This document shows, in pieces, positions 1-6,433 of a DNA stretch of 32,153 nt. Each line of letters starts with the position of its first letter. The stretch's first letter is position 1. The stretch comes from Palsa-461 sp040414865 (GTDB lineage: Bacteria > Actinomycetota > Acidimicrobiia > Acidimicrobiales > RAAP-2). The stretch is from positions 1 through 32,153 of the forward strand of contig JBEDUR010000053.1 of NCBI GenBank assembly GCA_040414865.1, given 5' to 3'. The notes under the pieces are model-generated. The model did not search any database, had not been told where the DNA came from, and saw only the letters and a program-made list of their open reading frames with translations. The position numbers and the translations under genes are program-made.

Positions 1-1
1 T

Positions 2-115
2 CAGGACGTTGTCCTCGACGCTCTGCTCGACGCTCTCTCACCTATTGAGGCAGACGTCGTTCGCTACGGCGCCGCCGAGGCCGTCCGTCGTCTGCTGATG
101 GAGGCTCGACAATGA
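2..115 (+). CDS. C-terminal end of an unknown protein (5' partial)
   Basis: An open frame enters from the left edge and ends at TGA 113-115, giving the last 37 residues of a protein whose start lies outside the window. The tail is rich in Leu, Ala and Val with acidic residues and ends LLMEARQ; it looks helical. I do not recognise a family. The codon pattern (G or C in most third positions) fits a real coding end. The next 380 bases hold only decayed sequence, so nothing indicates its function. Confidence 0.5.
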   Translation, partial: QDVVLDALLDALSPIEADVVRYGAAEAVRRLLMEARQ

Positions 116-137
116 GGCGAAAAGGCAAGGGGCATTA

Positions 138-345
138 ACTCCGGCCCCGACGATGGCCCGGGTGCCCGATCTCGAGCTCTGCTGCGCTCGGCACGGGCTG
201 AACATGATCACCGTCTCGGATCTGATCGCCTATCGGCGGGAGCGGGATGTCTCGATCCAAGGCGCTACCGCTCATTTGTCTAGGACAAGCACCACGGGCC
301 TTGGTGAAAGGGGAAGTCGCCGGGCAGGACGATGTGTTCGTCCAC
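138..345 (+). pseudogene. ribBA: Remnant of ribBA (DHBP synthase / GTP cyclohydrolase II)
   Basis: Two pieces of a riboflavin-biosynthesis protein lie in order but in different frames. The first, from about 150 to 248, reads TMARVPDLE followed by ARHGL and DLIAYRRERD, which matches the end of the RibB (3,4-dihydroxy-2-butanone-4-phosphate synthase) domain. The second, 298-345, is in another frame and reads ALVKGEVAGQDDVFVH, which matches the opening of the RibA (GTP cyclohydrolase II) domain. In intact fused RibBA proteins these parts are separated by roughly 35 residues; here only about 50 bases separate them, so a deletion and a frameshift have occurred. The body of both domains is missing. 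This is a broken fragment, not a working gene. The match is from memory of the family motifs and needs a search. Confidence 0.68.
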
Positions 346-498
346 GGCTCGGCTGCACGATTCACCACCGTGGGCTCCACTTGATGAGAAGGTGCTGGCC
401 GGGGAACGTCGGAGCGACGAACCCCGAGCGACTGAGCTGAACGAGCTCCGCTTGGCGGCTCGTGGGCGTAGCTGACTCAGGGAATGAAAGGGTTACTC

Positions 499-1020
499 AT
501 GGCAACGACGGCCACCGTGCGCAAAATCAAGCGGCCCTGGGGCACGGGCGCGCGGTGGCATGCCTACATCCTCCACGAGGACGAGCACGGCCTGTGGTTG
601 CACTCTCCGGCGGGATCCGTCCACCCCCAGATAGCCGGCGACCCATGGCAGGTACCGTGGCACGGCGTCCAGCTCCTCCCTCGCGACCGGTGGTGGGCGG
701 CGTGGTGGTGGGACCAGCCGCAAGAGCGATTGGTGGCCGTCGACATCTGTACTCCCCCCGCGCTGGTGGACGACGTCTGGACGTACGAGGACCTGGAGTT
801 GGACCCGGTCGGCAACGAGGCCGGCTTCCTCAAGCTCTACGACGTCGACGAGTTCGAGATGGCCGTGTCCCATGCCTGGATGTCCACCGAGGAGGCCGAG
901 AAGGCCCTGGACACCGCGGATGGGATCAAAGCTGCCATGACCGGATCGGAAGAACCATTCGGCAGGGCAGGCTGGTGGCGCCTGGACCAGGCGATCAGGC
1001 TGGGCCTGCCTCCGCTGTGA
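499..1020 (+). CDS. DUF402 domain protein (FomD/Ntdp-like phosphohydrolase fold)
   Basis: A 173-residue soluble protein. Family signatures are visible: VDICTP at 81-86, YEDLELD at 96-102 and DVDEFE at 115-120. In characterised DUF402 relatives (nucleoside di/triphosphate phosphatases and FomD) such acidic residues bind divalent metal for hydrolysis of phosphoanhydride bonds; the substrate here cannot be told. The N-terminal half is rich in Trp (WWAAWWW at about 65-71). I chose ATG 499 over the in-frame ATG 484 because AAAGGG at 487-492 sits six bases before it as a ribosome binding site. The gene stands alone and converges with the HAD gene on the other strand, 65 bases away. Family confidence is fair; function is inference. 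Confidence 0.72.
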   Translation: MATTATVRKIKRPWGTGARWHAYILHEDEHGLWLHSPAGSVHPQIAGDPWQVPWHGVQLLPRDRWWAAWWWDQPQERLVAVDICTPPALVDDVWTYEDLELDPVGNEAGFLKLYDVDEFEMAVSHAWMSTEEAEKALDTADGIKAAMTGSEEPFGRAGWWRLDQAIRLGLPPL

Positions 1021-1085
1021 GCCCCGAGAGCTCCGGCCAGTCGGCGTGGATGTTCGGATACGGGCTGTGGGAGTGACGGGTCGGG

Positions 1086-1742
1086 CTACTCGCCCCAAAT
1101 GAGCCGGTTGGCGTGGAGCAGGTCTTTGGCTACCGGCACGTCTTGGGCATCGGCCAGTCGGGCCGACCTGTCGATGCACACGGCTCGTATCCCGAGCGTA
1201 AGAGCTCCTTTGCAGTACGGCAGCTGGTCGTCGATGAACACCGCCTCGGTGGCGTCGCCTCCCAAGAGATCTAGCGCCCGCTCGTAGATCATCGGCGCCG
1301 GTTTCGTCCAGCCGATCTCGCAGGAGAGCACGGCGCTATCGACCAAGTCGAGAAGGCCCAGCTCATCAAGGAGGGACCGCGTGTTCCCAGCACAGTTGCT
1401 CACGAGCGCCGTCTTTACGCCACGCCGGCGCAGCGAGCGCAGGAAGGGGACCGTGTCTTCGTGGAGGCAGGCCTGTGTGACAAGCAGATGACGGTCAAGA
1501 TCGACGAGTCCGGCCACGAGCTCCGTTGTCGCGTCGGCATCGCAGGTACGCAGCACCGAGTCGTAGGCCTCGGCCATGGAGAGTCGTCCATCGATGATTT
1601 GGTCGGCTAGTGCATTGAACGCCCGGTTCCATTCATCCTCTGGCACACCGGCATAAGCCGGGAGCTCGACACGATGAGCCATGAAGTCGTGACTGAGGAC
1701 GGTCTCGTAGAGGTCGATCAAGCAGAAGCGCGCCGCAGCCAT
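1086..1742 (-). CDS. HAD superfamily hydrolase
   Basis: A 218-residue haloacid dehalogenase-like protein with all four HAD motifs. Motif I is DLYET at 10-14 with nucleophile Asp10, motif II is VSN with Ser115, motif III is Lys147 in TKPAP, and motif IV is FIDD with Asp171/Asp172. A helical cap lies between motifs I and II. The second motif I Asp, the usual acid/base of HAD phosphatases, is Tyr12 here, as in the DxYGT motif of true 2-haloacid dehalogenases; the following Gly is Glu13. The enzyme may therefore be a dehalogenase-type or atypical HAD rather than a standard phosphatase. ATG 1742 lies six bases after a TAAGGT hexamer with no Shine-Dalgarno sequence, suggesting leaderless translation. 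Confidence 0.85.
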   Translation of the reverse strand: MAAARFCLIDLYETVLSHDFMAHRVELPAYAGVPEDEWNRAFNALADQIIDGRLSMAEAYDSVLRTCDADATTELVAGLVDLDRHLLVTQACLHEDTVPFLRSLRRRGVKTALVSNCAGNTRSLLDELGLLDLVDSAVLSCEIGWTKPAPMIYERALDLLGGDATEAVFIDDQLPYCKGALTLGIRAVCIDRSARLADAQDVPVAKDLLHANRLIWGE

Positions 1743-1748
1743 GTGCCG

Positions 1749-1754
1749 ACCTTA
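1749..1754 (-). promoter_or_regulatory. -10 element for a leaderless HAD hydrolase transcript
   Basis: On the minus strand TAAGGT is followed by six bases and then the ATG of the HAD gene. The TANNNT pattern at this distance would start the transcript at or next to the start codon. No Shine-Dalgarno sequence is present. No -35 match was sought further; the call is inference from spacing. Confidence 0.4.
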
Positions 1755-1798
1755 GAGCCCCCTGTCACTTCAGCGGTGCCCGCAAGTGGCATGTGTGA

Positions 1799-1948
1799 TC
1801 GAGTCGGGGCGGCGCGAGTGTCTCGGGTTGGTCACCGGTCGCCGGCCACGGTGGTGTGTGGTTCAAGGACCCCGATGGGCACGCCGTCTTTATGGCGGTG
1901 CCCACTAACAAGATGAGAGGAACAAACGGTGCCCAGAACGTAGCGTGA
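1799..1948 (+). pseudogene. C-terminal remnant of a VOC (glyoxalase-like) protein
   Basis: One frame, open from 1799 to TGA 1946-1948, ends in GHGGVWFKDPDGHAVFMAVP (1844-1903). A segment of the form VWFKDPDGxxx is the typical last strand and turn of VOC-fold proteins. Nothing upstream in this frame gives the rest of the fold, because a stop lies at 1796-1798 and the HAD gene start overlaps that side. The sequence is therefore best read as the 3' stub of a lost VOC gene. A very short functional peptide is unlikely. Confidence 0.45.
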
Positions 1949-1960
1949 TCCGTAGCTCAG

Positions 1961-2680
1961 TCATCGATTCCTCGAGCCGTACAGGTCCCGCAGGGTGCAC
2001 ATCTGGGTCCCGTGGTGGCTGACCTCGTTGAGGGTCCCCGCCACGAAGGAGACCGCCGAATGCTCGGGACCAGGCGGACCCAGCGCCATCAAACCGCGGT
2101 GAGGCGGAGCGGGGGCGTATGTGTACTGCGAGGCCCGGATCTCAAGTTGGTCGTCGTCGGCTGAGCTGAGGGCCTCACCGAGGGCGTTCCAGCCGTGGCG
2201 CATTCTGTCCACGGCCTCGGACGCCGAGGTGAAGACCGGGTGGTAGGTCAGATATGGGGAGGTCCAGCCGCTGGCCATCTCGTGGCTCCCCCCGAGAAAG
2301 TCGATCTCGGTGAGGCGTTCGGGCATCGAAGCGACGTGCCAGAGCAACCAGCCGATCGTCGTCATGGGCTCGTTGTTGGCGCCAGCAAGGTCGAGGTCGA
2401 AGTCGGTTACCCAGTCGCCCTCTCCGAAGGGGTGGCGGGTCTGGCACTCTGACCGTCGACGCACACCCCAGGCCCCTGGAACAGGTTCCCAGAACAGCTC
2501 GGCGTCGGTAAGGTCCGCCCAAGCCCGCCAAAGGGTGAATCGCTCGATCCGCTCCATGACCTTGAGGAGGGTGTCGGCGCGCCTTCCCGCCATCAGCCTG
2601 TCGCAATGGGTTTGTCCATCGTCAGCGGGATGGGGCTGAGCTTTTGGCTGACCACTCGCGAAGCCTGCCACATGACTCAC
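1961..2680 (-). CDS. DinB-fold (DinB/YfiT-like) protein
   Basis: Up to 239 residues. The core from about residue 40 shows the DinB-like four-helix pattern: a helix with ERFTLWRAWADLTDAELFW, a second with TTIGWLLWHVA (His115) and a C-terminal helix with NEVSHHGTQMCTLRDLY (His222/His223). These histidines are placed like the metal-binding triad of this superfamily, which includes thiol (mycothiol or bacillithiol)-dependent transferases and isomerases. The reaction is unknown. The start is uncertain: the long frame opens with GTG at 2680, but the first 29 residues are not family-like, and ATG 2593 (residue 30) is a credible alternative. No clear ribosome binding site decides it. It is flanked by the VOC remnant and a gene-free 160-base gap. 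Confidence 0.75.
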   Translation of the reverse strand: MSHVAGFASGQPKAQPHPADDGQTHCDRLMAGRRADTLLKVMERIERFTLWRAWADLTDAELFWEPVPGAWGVRRRSECQTRHPFGEGDWVTDFDLDLAGANNEPMTTIGWLLWHVASMPERLTEIDFLGGSHEMASGWTSPYLTYHPVFTSASEAVDRMRHGWNALGEALSSADDDQLEIRASQYTYAPAPPHRGLMALGPPGPEHSAVSFVAGTLNEVSHHGTQMCTLRDLYGSRNR

Positions 2681-2840
2681 CCACCGTCACGAGGCAGGGG
2701 TCGGCCTAGACAACCAGCGGCCCGCACTGTCACAAACAGCGATCCTCGTTTCATCACTGGGTGGCATCGCCTGCTTGCGTGCACAGAAGGGCCTCAACGC
2801 GCGGTCTGTTCGGAGGCATTGAGCTTGAGCGCCGCGCCAG

Positions 2841-2987
2841 TCACCACGCTCCGACGAAGATAGCCAGTTCGATGATGAAGTAGACGACCACCAGAAGCAC
2901 AGCTAGGCCGCCACCCCTGACTCGAATTCCAAGGGTCGGCCGGGCCAGGCGAGACGATACCGAGGCGGGACGCGCCGCCGGGTTCAC
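2841..2987 (-). CDS. Possible 48-residue single-pass membrane protein
   Basis: A short frame from GTG 2987 to the stop at 2841 encodes a basic N-terminus (several Arg up to residue 24) followed by one hydrophobic stretch, GLAVLLVVVYFIIELAIFVG at 27-46, ending in AW. This looks like a small inner-membrane protein with its N-terminus inside. It runs divergently from the transglycosylase-NlpC/P60 gene that starts 35 bases away. The frame extends further upstream without a stop, so the start is a guess. It could be a chance hydrophobic frame. Confidence 0.3.
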   Translation of the reverse strand: MNPAARPASVSSRLARPTLGIRVRGGGLAVLLVVVYFIIELAIFVGAW

Positions 2988-3021
2988 TCGACCATTCCAT
3001 CCCGGAGGAAGGGGAGGGCAG

Positions 3022-3927
3022 GTGGGTCGGGTGATGATCGTCGTGATCGGGTTGTGTGTCATCGTCGCGGTGACCCTCGGGGGCTGCGTCGCCGCCCTCA
3101 ATGGCAGCGGCAGCTCTGGAGCTGAGCCGAACGGGTCGGCCGACGCATCTCCCGCATCTCCGGCCATCCCGAGCAGCTGGGAGCTCATCGAACAGGGCGC
3201 GGCGGCGACCTGCCCGGGCCTGTCCTGGGCGGTACTGGCTGCCATCGGGCGGGTGGAGAGCGACAGCGGCCGGTCCCGTGCCCCGGGGGTGGTCACCGGC
3301 GCTAACGCCGCTGGGGCCGAGGGGCCGATGCAATTCGAGCCGGCGACCTTCGCCCGCTACGGCGTCGTCGGGCCGGGGGGCACGACGCCGCCCTCGCCGT
3401 ATGACCCGGTGGACGCGATTTACAGCGCGGCCAAGCTCCTCTGTGCCGACGGCGCCGGCCAGACGTCGTCGCTCGTGGTGGCGGTCGGCGACTACAACCA
3501 CTCGGCGGTCTACGTGGAGACGGTGATCGTGCTCGCCCAGGCCCTTGTCTCGGACCCCGGGCTCAGCTCGACCCCAGCCGCCGCGGTGCAGTTTGCGGCC
3601 GCCCAGCTCGGTGTCCCTTACCGCTGGGGCGGAACCGGGGCGGATGGCTTCGATTGTTCGGGGCTGACCCAGGCCGCGTACGGGGCCGCCGGAGTGTCCC
3701 TCCCGCGGGTGGCCCAGGACCAGTTCGACGGCGGCCCAAGAGTCGCCGCTGAGACGACGGTCGAGCCCGGGGATCTGCTCTTCTACGGCTCCTCGACCAC
3801 CTCGATCGAGCACGTTGGACTCTACGTAGGGGCCGGCGAGATGATCGATGCCCCGCAAACCGGAGCCGATGTGCGGGAGGAGCCGGGCGATTGGAGCGAC
3901 TTCGTTGGCGCGACGAGGCCTGGATGA
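3022..3927 (+). CDS. Lipoprotein with lytic transglycosylase and NlpC/P60 domains
   Basis: A 301-residue two-domain cell-wall hydrolase. A signal peptide with lipobox LGGC (Cys22) suggests membrane anchoring outside the cell. Residues about 52-170 form an SLT-type transglycosylase domain with catalytic Glu79 (GRVESDSG), GPMQFEPATF at 101-110 and the late motif GDYNHS. Residues about 187-300 form an NlpC/P60 peptidase domain with Cys212 in FDCSGLTQAAY and His264 in EHVGLYVG. The third polar position, often His in a miHAP motif, is Asp276 in MIDAPQTG. The pairing would cut both glycan strands and stem peptides. It is common in wall hydrolases of Gram-positive conjugative elements, but no conjugation genes are nearby. 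GTG 3022 follows a strong purine tract (GGAGGAAGGGGAGGG). Confidence 0.87.
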   Translation: MGRVMIVVIGLCVIVAVTLGGCVAALNGSGSSGAEPNGSADASPASPAIPSSWELIEQGAAATCPGLSWAVLAAIGRVESDSGRSRAPGVVTGANAAGAEGPMQFEPATFARYGVVGPGGTTPPSPYDPVDAIYSAAKLLCADGAGQTSSLVVAVGDYNHSAVYVETVIVLAQALVSDPGLSSTPAAAVQFAAAQLGVPYRWGGTGADGFDCSGLTQAAYGAAGVSLPRVAQDQFDGGPRVAAETTVEPGDLLFYGSSTTSIEHVGLYVGAGEMIDAPQTGADVREEPGDWSDFVGATRPG

Positions 3928-3987
3928 TTACGAGGTCCCGCCGGAGGCCAATAGCGCAGAGGAGCGGTCCGAACACGCACAGCTGTG

Positions 3988-4009
3988 CGCGCCCGTCTCC
4001 CCGGGCGCG
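3988..4009. terminator. GC-rich hairpin after the NlpC/P60 gene
   Basis: CGCGCCCG and CGGGCGCG form a perfect 8-bp stem around a 6-base loop, about 60 bases past the stop of the upstream gene and in the gap between two converging genes. No T-run follows, as is common in high-GC actinobacteria, so the terminator role is inference. Confidence 0.35.
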
Positions 4010-4057
4010 GCGTTGATTCGAGCGGCGCGCCGTGGCGCCCTCGAGCCCGTTCAAATG

Positions 4058-4082
4058 GTCGCGGTCGGGCCGGGACCGCGAC
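4058..4082. terminator. Second hairpin in the same convergent gap
   Basis: GTCGCGGTC and GACCGCGAC form a 9-bp stem with a 7-base loop, 76 bases past the end of the minus-strand VOC gene. Together with the hairpin at 3988-4009 it could serve both converging genes. There is no T-run. Confidence 0.3.
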
Positions 4083-4158
4083 GACCAAGCGGCCAATCAC
4101 CGCGGGCAACAGCGCTGCACGAGGAGCGACCTCCTCCTCGGCGTGACAGTTGGTGTGC

Positions 4159-4491
4159 CTAGAGGTCGGGTCGGGAGGCGTGGTCGATCTGCATCAACTC
4201 CACAGGCGCGCCGCGTACCTCGATGAACGCTACGAGTACGCCCGGACTCGGTGCGTTCGGTTCGATAATGACTCGCTGACCCTCCAGCGCTGTCGCAAGG
4301 TCATCAACCTCAAAGGCCACGTGAGGCACCGTTTTGACGAGGTCCGGATAGGGGGCGTCGTCCCAGTACCGTTGCCATTGGATACCGAAGGGGTTATCGA
4401 GGTGATCGCTGACGGTCACCTTCAGATGGGGTAGTGCGATCTCGCCTTCGAACGGCCCTGTTGTTGGGATCCCGAGGTGATTGAACTTCAT
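4159..4491 (-). CDS. VOC family protein (glyoxalase-like), single domain
   Basis: A 110-residue protein of the vicinal oxygen chelate fold. It opens with MKFNHLGIPT, has the central strand VPHVAFEVDDLATALEG at about 56-72, and ends with AFIEVRGAPVELMQ at about 88-101. Position His5 and the final Glu match the usual places of VOC metal ligands. One domain of this length would dimerise to form an active site. Such proteins include epimerases, lyases, dioxygenases and antibiotic-binding proteins; the role here is unknown. The start ATG 4491 has no clear Shine-Dalgarno sequence, but TACAGA lies seven bases upstream, close to the leaderless pattern seen at other genes here. Confidence 0.82.
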   Translation of the reverse strand: MKFNHLGIPTTGPFEGEIALPHLKVTVSDHLDNPFGIQWQRYWDDAPYPDLVKTVPHVAFEVDDLATALEGQRVIIEPNAPSPGVLVAFIEVRGAPVELMQIDHASRPDL

Positions 4492-4835
4492 CGCTCAATC
4501 TGTATCACACTGCCTGTCTCACACTGCCATTTGGCCTTGCGACTGTTCGCGGCCATGCGAGGCCAGCGCCACGGAAGCGGGCAGGGAGACCGCTCGCCGT
4601 CGGGGCGTGCAGTTCTTGGCGAGGGCAGGCACACAGCGGCGCCATTCGAAGGCATCCGCTAACGCCGGGTCGAGGTCATGTGCCGGCTTTGGGCCGAATC
4701 AGCCCAAACCTTCGAGATGGGAGTGAGAAGGTCGATAGTTCTCCCTAACCTCTACGTCCTGGCAGCGGTTCCAGCGGCACATTTGTGATGTCGGGACGCG
4801 CGATGGAGGTTCCTGCGCTTCGGCGTTGGAGCAGA
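4492..4835. other. Intergenic stretch, no gene seen
   Basis: This 344-base stretch lies between the starts and ends of two minus-strand VOC genes. The short frames in it have no family-like motifs and no ribosome binding site. I see no convincing gene remnant, RNA gene or strong repeat. Confidence 0.4.
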
Positions 4836-5231
4836 TCAGGTTCTTCTCATCAACGCCCAAATGTGACCTTCTGGGTCGGCCACCCGTACGAGTCGCACAC
4901 CCCAAGGTTCATCTTCAGGTGGCTGGGCTTCGACGTTCATAGCGACGAGCCTGCGGTAACAGTCGTCGGGGTCATCGACCCAGACCCCAGTCCATCGAGT
5001 TCCTCGAGGATAGGACCCTGGTGGGTGATCACCGCGCTCAAGCAAAAGTACCGAAGGTCCGGCCATGAGCTCCGCGTTCGTCACAATCCCGTCGGCATTA
5101 ACAAACCGGCCTGTCTCGGTCAGGCCAAGGGTATGGACGAGCCACTTGGCTATGCCACCAACATCTTGACAGACGAGGTACAGAGCCAATCCCCGTGCTG
5201 AACGGGAAGCGGATTGCTCGTGCATTGTCAT
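4836..5231 (-). CDS. VOC family protein (glyoxalase-like)
   Basis: A 131-residue VOC protein starting at ATG 5231 (or ATG 5225, two codons later). Residues 14-45 form the first beta-alpha unit (ALYLVCQDVGGIAKWLVHTLG), residues 60-66 the strand SVLLLER, residues 83-98 VWVDDPDDCYRRLVAM, and the end shows VADPEGHIWAL at 117-127, the usual closing motif of bleomycin-resistance/dioxygenase-type VOC proteins. The open frame runs further upstream to 5357, but that extension is Pro/Arg-rich and unlike the family, so I rejected it. The ligand or substrate is unknown. It is the second VOC gene in the same direction within 1.1 kb; a large gap separates them, so they are probably not one operon. Confidence 0.82.
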   Translation of the reverse strand: MTMHEQSASRSARGLALYLVCQDVGGIAKWLVHTLGLTETGRFVNADGIVTNAELMAGPSVLLLERGDHPPGSYPRGTRWTGVWVDDPDDCYRRLVAMNVEAQPPEDEPWGVRLVRVADPEGHIWALMRRT

Positions 5232-5502
5232 GCCGGAGCCCAGCGCGGATCGCGGCCGAGAAGGCCAATGACTCGGTCCTGGAGCGGCGCATCTTCGGCC
5301 ATGGGGCCAAGTGTTCCATCTGAAGGCCCGACGCATCCGCTCACTGTTATCGGCCACCCGTCGCTGGTTCCGGGTTGAGGCCCAGGACTCTGTGTGGAGG
5401 CTCCCTCTAGGGGGTGTGTGCGTTGGACACGGACATGGATGAGTGCCCGTCCGCAGCGCCAGTTCGTTGGCCCGAGCTGGCTGATCGCCTCGGTCGCTCG
5501 GT

Positions 5503-6240
5503 TCAGTCCCCCAGCCGGATCACTCGCCAGCACCGGCATGTCATCGGCAGCTCGGCTGGCTCCGGCCCGATCGACCGGCGCGCCCGGGAGCGCACGGCCT
5601 CGATCCGGGCCGCGCGCGCGGTCCCGCCCTTCACCACCACCCTGGAGTAGGTCCCAGACAGTCCGGCCAGGTCGTTCTCGTCCATGGGTCGGGTAAAGCG
5701 TACGAGCGCGCTCTCAGGGGCGCCGAAGGGGAGGCCAGGGTCGAGGGCGATCCTCCGCCGTCCGACGTCCATCGGGTCCCGCCAGAGCCGGGGACCGCGC
5801 GTGCCGAGGACATGGGCCACCCAGGGCACGGAGCGGTCCGGGCCGCTCCAGAGCAGGCCGAAGACCCCGCCGGGCCGAAGCACCCGGGCGACCTCGGCAC
5901 CGGCAGCGGCTGGGTCCATCCAGTGCCAGGACGACGAGGCCAGGACCGCATCGAGACTGTGGTCGGCGACGGGCAGCTGCTCACCCGTCGCCCCGAGGAT
6001 CGCGGCTCCGCGAATGCGCCGAGCGAGGACGCGGCGCATTCGGGCGTCGGGCTCGAGCGCCAGCAGCCGGGGGACGAATGTCGACAGCTCGCTGGTGAGC
6101 CCACCGGTGCCCGCCCCGAGATCGAGCGCCGTACTCCGATCGGTCCCGAGAACCCAAGCGACCGCCTCGGTCGGAGGTCCGGGACGATAGCGGTCGTAGT
6201 CCTCGGCGATCGCACCGAATGACCGGCCCCGCTCGAGCAT
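5503..6240 (-). CDS. Class I SAM-dependent methyltransferase
   Basis: A 245-residue Methyltransf_11-type protein. Motif I is LDLGAGTGG at 39-47 (SAM binding), motif II has Glu63 in ALEPD, residues 94-109 (HSLDAVLASSSWHWMD) match motif IV, and ARVLRPGG at 118-125 is motif V. The N-terminus, RSFGAIAEDYDRYRPG, is typical of the family and supports ATG 6240; the frame stays open to 6435 but that part is Arg/Pro-rich. GTG 6246 is an alternative start. The target of methylation (small molecule or lipid) cannot be told. It is transcribed away from the tricorn protease gene, with 193 bases between the starts. Confidence 0.87.
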   Translation of the reverse strand: MLERGRSFGAIAEDYDRYRPGPPTEAVAWVLGTDRSTALDLGAGTGGLTSELSTFVPRLLALEPDARMRRVLARRIRGAAILGATGEQLPVADHSLDAVLASSSWHWMDPAAAGAEVARVLRPGGVFGLLWSGPDRSVPWVAHVLGTRGPRLWRDPMDVGRRRIALDPGLPFGAPESALVRFTRPMDENDLAGLSGTYSRVVVKGGTARAARIEAVRSRARRSIGPEPAELPMTCRCWRVIRLGD

Positions 6241-6420
6241 GCTCACCGGCCGCTCGGATTCGCCGCGGATGCCCTGCCACACGGCGACAGCCCGCCGCGC
6301 TCGGTTTCGGTGTGCCGAGAGGCGCGCTCGACTCGCTCGAGGTGGCTGACCATGGCCGCATTGTCGCAGAGGTCCGGCGTTGCCAAGACGCGGCCGCCGG
6401 AGCGGGTGGCGGGTTCGGGT

Positions 6421-6426
6421 TACGGT
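6421..6426 (+). promoter_or_regulatory. -10 element for a leaderless tricorn protease transcript
   Basis: TACGGT is followed by seven bases and then ATG 6434. No Shine-Dalgarno sequence precedes this ATG. The spacing fits transcription starting at the start codon. Confidence 0.4.
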
Positions 6427-6433
6427 CACGTCC

